Below the pieces are notes generated by a model. That model was not told the origin of the DNA. It did no database searches and was given only the letters and a program-made list of their open reading frames with translations. 64,000 bases of DNA. Origin: Marasmius tenuissimus (taxonomy: Eukaryota > Basidiomycota > Agaricomycetes > Agaricales > Marasmiaceae). The translations under genes and the position numbers were made by a program. The DNA is taken from NCBI GenBank assembly GCA_029532415.1, contig JAQOTA010000047.1:620001-684000 (forward strand). The letters run 5' to 3'. Shown here one piece after another: positions 58,041 to 64,000 of the stretch (its first letter is position 1; each line of letters starts with the position of its first letter).

Positions 58041-59500
58041 TCAGAAGACGAGTAAACTCCCGAACGTCTGTCCTCTTCCACCTCCCATTCCAAAGCCTCT
58101 GATCCCACGGCCTCCGAAGCCCAGACCAGATACGAGACCAGGACCTGGTAGCCAGGGCTTGTATTGCCACTCCCGTGGGTGGTATGGTGAGGTACCGACG
58201 TTCTCGTCGTACGAGTTACGTTCTTCCCATTCCGATGGGCTAACAGGAGGCAGAGGAATTGTCACGGTCTTCTGAGCAACTTCAAGGTTGAAGCTTGAGA
58301 GGGAGTTGGGGATCCAACGCGAGGGAGATGGTGCCCGACGGCGGCGTTTCTGCATGGAGGAAGACCTGGCGTTGGTGGCGGTGGTGGTGACTCCGAGGGG
58401 CTGCTTCATGCGAGGGTGCTTGTCGGTTGGGGCGTCGAAGTCGACTGGAGAGTCAGAGGTCCTGCTCTGCGTACGTCCAGGCTCCGCCTCTGGTGACGAT
58501 GAGCTGTTGACACTCAAAGCGTTTACAGGCTTGAGAATGCAACGGCGGACGTGACGATTCAAATTCGAGGCTACACCAAAGCGCCGACCACAAGTATCAC
58601 ACTGGAAGGCTTGAAATAGATGTCGTTAGCTTTGCTATGATCGCCGAAACTTAACTCAATCAAAGCGTACGTTACCTTTCTCACCAGTGTGAACGAGCAA
58701 GTGCTAAGAAGGGAATCATTGTTTTAACACATCAGTGACGAGATGGGTGGTATCGCCTCACCTTTCTGAGTGTGCTGGGACGATCGAACCTATCGTGAAA
58801 TAACGGTCAGAACGTTCGCACCATCTCTCGCTACAAGGCCAAGCTGACCTTTTGTGACACATTGAACAAGCATGCCTGCGCTCCCTAGGCACAGCAGTTT
58901 CTACTTCAAGAACTGGCGGCGAAACTCCTTCTTGTTCGTTGACGACAATCTCAGCAGGAGGGGGCGCTCTGCAGGGAGCGTCGACCCTCTCAGCCGTCGG
59001 ATTCATGATGATAGCCATCTCTGAAGGAGTCGGTAACGTGTTGGACGGGTGGCGAGACGATGGAGGAGAGTTTTGGTGAGGGAAAGGGCCTGGGTCTGAA
59101 TCAAGCAGGGATAACGAAGAGTCGAGGGTGTGGGCCGAAGAGGATGGCCAGAGGTGCTGATATGGGGGCACATCCGCGGGATATAGATCGCTGAAAGGTC
59201 TTGCCAGATTATCGGGATTGGTCACGCCGGTGGCGTGTTGTGGTGGGGACAGGGATGCAGAGCTCGATGCCTCCCAGAACCAAGGACACAATGGTACCCG
59301 TGATCAGGATAATGAAAAGAGGAGGGAGATCCCTCTGAGAAGTTGTGGATAGTGTTCGCACCTGCTATGGTACCTCCGCTATACTGCAGCTCGAAAGCGG
59401 GATAGTGCCCGATGGCCGACATGTTCGAGTAACCGGTGGAAGGAGGAAGGTAATGGCGGGACAGATGAATGACCGGAACTTCAGGGTCGTGCTGTTGCAT
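58041..59500 (-). CDS. C2H2-type zinc-finger transcription factor
   Basis: The likely start is ATG 59500 (MQQHDPEVPVIHLSRHYLPP). A Ser/Pro-rich region with PFPHQNSPPSSRHPSNTLPT follows, and then two fingers assembled over three introns. The first reads HACSMCHKRFDRPSTLRKHL with VH next. The linker is TGEKAF. The second reads CDTCGRRFGVASNLNRHVRR and ends in Cys, so it is C-x2-C-x12-H-x3-C, not a canonical C2H2. The C-terminal half is disordered, with a Gly/Arg-rich end (GLGFGGRGIRGFGMGGGRG). The finger pair resembles the conserved Agaricomycete developmental C2H2 regulators in pattern, but I do not assign an ortholog. The exon joint near 59350-59270 is not resolved in frame; an exon or an indel may be missing. 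Confidence 0.7.
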
Positions 59501-60823
59501 GGCCAGGGCTTTGGCAGAGGGATATGCTGTGAAGGGAAGACAGATGTTATATATATCGGTCGCAAGTCCGTATTCTTCTGGCCACAACCAGCCTACATAT
59601 CTTCGCGGACGGGCTTTACCTAAAAGCAGGAATACTTCCAAGTCCTCATGGCAGCCCTTCAGAAGCTCCCTCTTTAATTGCCATCGTTTCCCTCGCTTCT
59701 AATTCAAAGGCATGTTAATTCTTGATTATCACCAGTCCTCATGTCCCTCACCCCAATCCACAAATATTCAATCGCTTGAAGTCTCCATAGACATCGGCCT
59801 GATACAGTAACCATCGGTGGGACCGTAGAAAAATAGCCATGTCAGGCAATAGGTCTTTAGTAAGTAACACATTCATCAATCACAATTCCGTCGGAGGCGC
59901 TTTCCCGCCAGCACTATATGTCCTTAACAAGTAGGTTGGTCCTCGAGGAGGCCCTTTACCTCATGCATGGCTATAAAAACTCTCTACACTCTCTTCTCCG
60001 ACAACACCGTCTGCTCCAAAGCCTTGGAACCAGAAAAGGCCCCCCAGAAAAGGTCCCAGCCAACTGACAGGCCATATCTCGGCTAGCTGTTCTTCTTCGC
60101 GTTCTAACGGCCCCCCTTCCCCCTCAAAGCGTGGCTATAGGGTACAAACATCTTGCCATTTCATTTGATCACCTTCGTTCACCTTAACTCCGTTTTCAGC
60201 AAGGGAAAACGTGTTTTGATTGGTACTAGTGACCCTTCCTCGTTTCTGGAAGGATCCCGAGGGGCGCCCGTGTCGTGTGCTATACATACTGAGTTTAGTC
60301 CGCTCGTATCTCTTCTCACAAACAATACACACCTATCAGAGAGAGAAACACCCTGTGGGAGCAGTTCGAGGGCGGAAACGCGCGCTGGGTGGCGCGACTC
60401 CACGTAAATGTAAAAGGGATCGTCGCTAGTACAACTTTGGTGGATCGATGGGATTCGTGAACTTTGAAGTATACGAGATCCGTAGCAATCCTTGGGTTTA
60501 TGAGGGTCCCGTGTCGCCACAGTCCCTAGATCATGAATGCATGACTTCCGAAACGGAGGGCAGGGTGCTATGGTCTTGTGCTCGTTAGAACAAACGGTAA
60601 AAGAGGTTACATGTCTAAGTACACTTGTATAAATATCGGGTGCTGAATAAATAGTGGCATGGATGTGACTACATAGAATTGGGAAGGTAGAACGAAGCCG
60701 AAACCAAAACATAAAAACAAACGCACAGCTTCCATTGCCCCGACGGCAAACTCAATCGGACAGGAAACCTTCGTTGTTCAACCGCGATAGGGGCCACATG
60801 TGAAAACCCTGTAATATTCTCTC
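59501..60823. other. Spacer, no gene recognised
   Basis: A plus-strand TATAAAAAC at about 59971, followed by a CT-rich leader, could be a promoter, but no matching protein-coding exons follow. A 177-codon minus-strand frame (60179-60712) has no domain and no splice support. It could also be transcribed as non-coding RNA, which I cannot judge. Confidence 0.35.
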
Positions 60824-63800
60824 TCATTTGAACTTGTTGAAAAATTTGCCGCCCGCTGCGATTGATTCCTGATCAGCCCCACATTCCTTGTTACGAACGG
60901 GGGAAAAGCGGGCTTACTTTGTGTCAAACTTTCCAGCTGATCTCTCGTGCTACGACCGGCTGTTTTGTGCACTGCGTTTTCAAGGTGTTCGAAGTATATC
61001 TCAGCTCATGTTCATCGGTAACGACCAGAGAGAGAGAAATAAACTTACTCTGTGCTAGAGTTTCAAGCTGATCTCTCGTGGTACGGGTGGCTACTTTCTG
61101 AACCGTGTTGAAAGCGTTCATGGCATACCCAACTGACCCTCCAAGTCCAAATGGAGCTGAAGAGCTCGGAACTGGCGAACTTGACGACGACGACGTAGAC
61201 GAAGACGACGGTGTTGACGTAGATGGACCGTTGCTATTATTGTAAGGGTTCGTTGGTCCGGGACTCACGGATGATTGATTCGAAACGGGGGTTCCCATTG
61301 GACCTATACCGGGAAAAGAAGGTCAGTGTAAGCGAGATATGAGGAGGAAGAAGGGACATAGCAAGAGAAAGAGGCATTGCGGTTTTCGGGCTTTTCGGGA
61401 GAAATAAAAACTTACGCGGAGGAGGACGAGGGGGGACAGGGGGAGAGGCACTAGGCTGAGGATAATAGCCTTCCGAGGGTGGTGTCCACGGGCCAGATCC
61501 AGGTCCAAAAGAGTGTGAGGATGATGTCGGGGGAATATGAGGGTTGGGAGGACCAGACTGGATGTAAGATGATCTATATCCGCCAGGAATATCACCTGCC
61601 GGTCCAGTCGGGAACGAAAGTCCACTGTAGGATGAACCCCCGGACCCACTCGCAGAACTGGGACGACCCGGAGTATCCGGTCGGTTATTGTTCTGCGACA
61701 TATTGCCATATAATGTCGAGTGAGATAGTGACCCTTGAGACCCCTGAGGCGTCTGGAGTGGCGGCGCGTACGGCTGCGAGGACACAGAGCTTCCCGGGTA
61801 GGCTCCATGTCTGCCACAAGGCCCTGGAGGATAGGGAGCGTTTTGAGAGTCGTATGGCTGAGAGGAAGGACCCATGGGGAATGATATATGGCTCTGAGAA
61901 GACATATTAGATGGGAACGTAGGTGCCGGGGCGGATGTCGAATTCATGGCCGGACCATATGAAGACGGCCCGCCAGTATTGAAGGCCTGTGGAAAAGAGA
62001 TAGGGGCCTGAGGGCCCATGTCTTGCTCGTAGGATTGATACGGGTGAGGTCCTGTAGGCCCTCCAAAATTCGGGGTCGTCGGTGTGTGACTTGCTGTGCC
62101 CGGAGGTGAAGCGTAACCTTGTTGGGGTGGTAGTTGCGGGGAGGGAGAGGGCTGGGGGTATGGTTGGTAGTTCGCTTGAGCGGTCGGTGGCCGGTTGATT
62201 CCCCAGTCTTGAGGAGGCCACTGCTGTTGAGACTGCGGCTCCGGGGATGGAAACTGCGGGCCTTGAGGAAATGAGACGACGGGTCGATCAGACTGCTGTG
62301 AAGGTGGCCGAGTCTCCTGGGGTGGGCGGGGACGGGATGAAGGACGTGAAGCCAGATTTGGCCGAGGTCGTGAGGCCGGATGTAACGGCGGAGGCGACAT
62401 AAGGGGCCTGGGGCTGGGCGAAGAGGCGGGCGGCCCCGCTGCTGTGGAGGGTATGGGAGGTACAGAACAAGCCTCCGTTACTGGAAGAGATTGGAGCGGG
62501 GTCGGCGACGGGGAGGAAGCTATGCCATGTCTAGAAAAGTCGTTTGCAAGGGAGTTTACATCTGGACCAGGGAGTGCGTAACCTTGAGGCCGGGGTTGAG
62601 GGGTATTCGGATGGGAGATGTGGGGACTGGATTGTTGAGAAGCGACGACTGTACTGATGGGTGCCGATATAGGTGTCGGGACAGCTTCGGCCGGTGCAGA
62701 GGAAGCGCCCGTGCTGGCGCTTGAACCCTGGGGTTGTGCACTAGTGCTGCTGGTGGCCACCGAAACTTCTTCTGCTTCTAGAGAGTAAGGGGGAGGAGGC
62801 GCCTCGTCCTTACTCTCCTTCTGAGCGTCTAACCATTGCTCATATGCCTGTCTGCCGCTTCCCTCGGCTTGATCTTCTTCAGTAGCTCTTTCCTCCTCGT
62901 ACTTTGGACGAGACGACCAATAATCCTGTAATTCCTTGGAAGGGAACGTCTCGTGAATCATTCGTTCACTTCGAAGGCCTTCTCCCGCGAAGCCACAGAT
63001 TTTCATGTACCTGACGTGAAGCATGAGAACACTTTCCTCGACATTGGGTTCACTCTCACCAATCAGCAGGTAGATCGTAGCCCTCCGCATCCAGCGCAAG
63101 AAAGGGATATTTTCCTCCATCAGGGAGAAGCCGGGCCTTTTCTACTACTGGCATGAGAGCGGTACCCTCGTCGTATCTGAATAAAAAATATCAAGTTGTG
63201 AAAGGGAAACCAAATCCAAACGTCTTACTCGTCCCACATCGCTCCGTACATTGACCTGACACCAAGCCGTTTGGCACTGAAAATCTGTTTCCATAAGAAT
63301 CTCCCACCCTCTCGCTTGATGTCATTGAGGCCCCAACGACCCTCGGTCAAGTTCAAACCCTAATGACAACTTTGGTCACTGGAAGTGTATGGTGCAATGC
63401 CGCGGTAAGACTCACAGAGAATCCCGGGAAAACCACGGGAAGGTAATCCACCTTTCGATTCCCTTCTTCGTGTCGCTTTCTCAACAATTCAATGTCGAAC
63501 TTCATTGTATACTCCGCGAATCGTTCCACATCGTCGTTATTCCGTACTCGCCCTACCATCCATGGAGAGATGGCATCAAAATCGTTAAGCCACACATCGA
63601 GAAAGCCGGGGTTGCGATCAGCGTCTTCTGTGGCGGTTCGCCAGTGTGTTGGTGTTCCTTGAAAGTTAGGGGGTGAATTTAGAAACGCAGGTGGGCATTC
63701 AGTTCCAGAAAGAATCACCTGCCAGGACATATGCCCCTCCTGGTGTGACAGAGCGAATGGTGTGGACTATCTGTCTGACAAGTTCGGGCGTGTGGTTTCT

Positions 63801-64000
63801 TCCGTCAAAACCAAAGCCTAAGTAATCGATGAGAATGTTGATGAGCAAGGGAGCATTGAGTTTGATTGAACATACCCCAAAGAGCAATCACTGGCTTTCC
63901 TTTCTCCTTCAAATAACTAGGGCTTTCTAATACCCGTTTCTCGTGCAACAGATGAAGCCAGTCCCTCTCTACTACTCCCGCCACTCGCTCTGAAGGAACC
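60824..64000 (-). CDS. GH71/GH99-like domain protein with long Pro/Ser-rich tail (5' end outside window)
   Basis: The gene enters from the right edge in frame with VPSERVAGVVERDWLHLL and continues through KGKPVIALWG, FGFDGRNHTPELVRQIVHTI, GGAYVLAG, GFLDVWLNDFDAISPWMVGR, NNDDVERFAEYTMKFDIELL and DYLPVVFPGFS. After short introns come GRFLWKQIFSAKRLGVRSMY, GAMWDEYDEGTALMPVVEKA and LDAEGYDLPADW. These are the blocks of the fungal GH71/GH99-like (alpha-mannosidase or alpha-1,3-glucanase-like) family. From about 62930 an acidic helix (YEEERATEEDQAEG) leads into more than 450 residues of Pro/Ser/Gln-rich disordered sequence. The C terminus has two copies of a TTRDQLE(T/S)L(A/T)Q helix on successive exons and ends GGKFFNKFK. 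No signal peptide can be judged, as the 5' end is missing. Catalytic activity is not proven by sequence. Confidence 0.75.

Noticed and set aside
60179..60712. 177-codon minus-strand ORF
   Set aside because: No domain, no splice partners and unusual composition (Cys, His and Pro scattered); more likely chance.
1..64000. CRISPR arrays, bacterial operons, rRNA genes
   Set aside because: No regularly spaced direct repeats, Shine-Dalgarno-linked gene strings or rRNA sequence. The intron pattern is eukaryotic.

Overview
The window looks like nuclear DNA of a mushroom-forming basidiomycete (Agaricomycetes). The evidence is in the sequence. Nearly every gene is cut by many short GT-AG introns of about 40-80 nt. 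Several families are typical of or expanded in Agaricomycetes: DUF6532, DUF6534, an MLKL/HeLo-like four-helix-bundle family, a Crinkler/RHS-like NTPase, a GH45 endoglucanase and a C2H2 regulator. All gene models below were spliced by eye. Where I give an exon list I checked that the coding length is a multiple of three.

The left part (about 1-30.4 kb) is accessory and repeat-rich. It holds three diverged paralogs of a small protein with an MLKL-N-terminal/HeLo-like helical bundle (929-2233, 8661-9927, 17970-19209). These lie beside an inverted pair of TIR elements (2254-6154), a DUF6532 gene in a region peppered with a CTTCAGAGGCA motif (10.4-13.8 kb), a dead psq-type HTH transposase fragment (15.2-15.5 kb) and two copies of a non-coding block that bracket the third paralog (16.2-17.5 and 19.3-20.7 kb). 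Then comes a tandem array of three seven-helix membrane protein genes with a period of about 3.0 kb (22977-30369). A fourth family member sits alone in the opposite orientation at 43.5-44.9 kb.

The right part (about 30.9-64 kb) is more gene-dense and mixes conserved genes with decaying ones: EPL1 (NuA4 histone acetyltransferase subunit), a kinase-like protein that has lost the catalytic HRD and DFG aspartates, a 5'-truncated frameshifted GMC oxidoreductase, the fourth 7TM gene, a Crinkler/RHS-like NTPase with a damaged P-loop, an oligopeptide (OPT) transporter, a DUF6534 membrane protein, a secreted GH45 endoglucanase, a C2H2 zinc-finger protein, and a GH71/99-like protein with a very long Pro/Ser-rich tail that runs off the right edge.

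The most interesting system is the trio of stand-alone HeLo/MLKL-NTD-like proteins. This fold is a membrane-targeting cell-death module in fungi and animals, and here it occurs without any nucleotide-binding or kinase partner domain, in a locus actively reshaped by duplication. The 7TM array with its strictly conserved cytoplasmic tail motif is the second candidate for an undescribed system.
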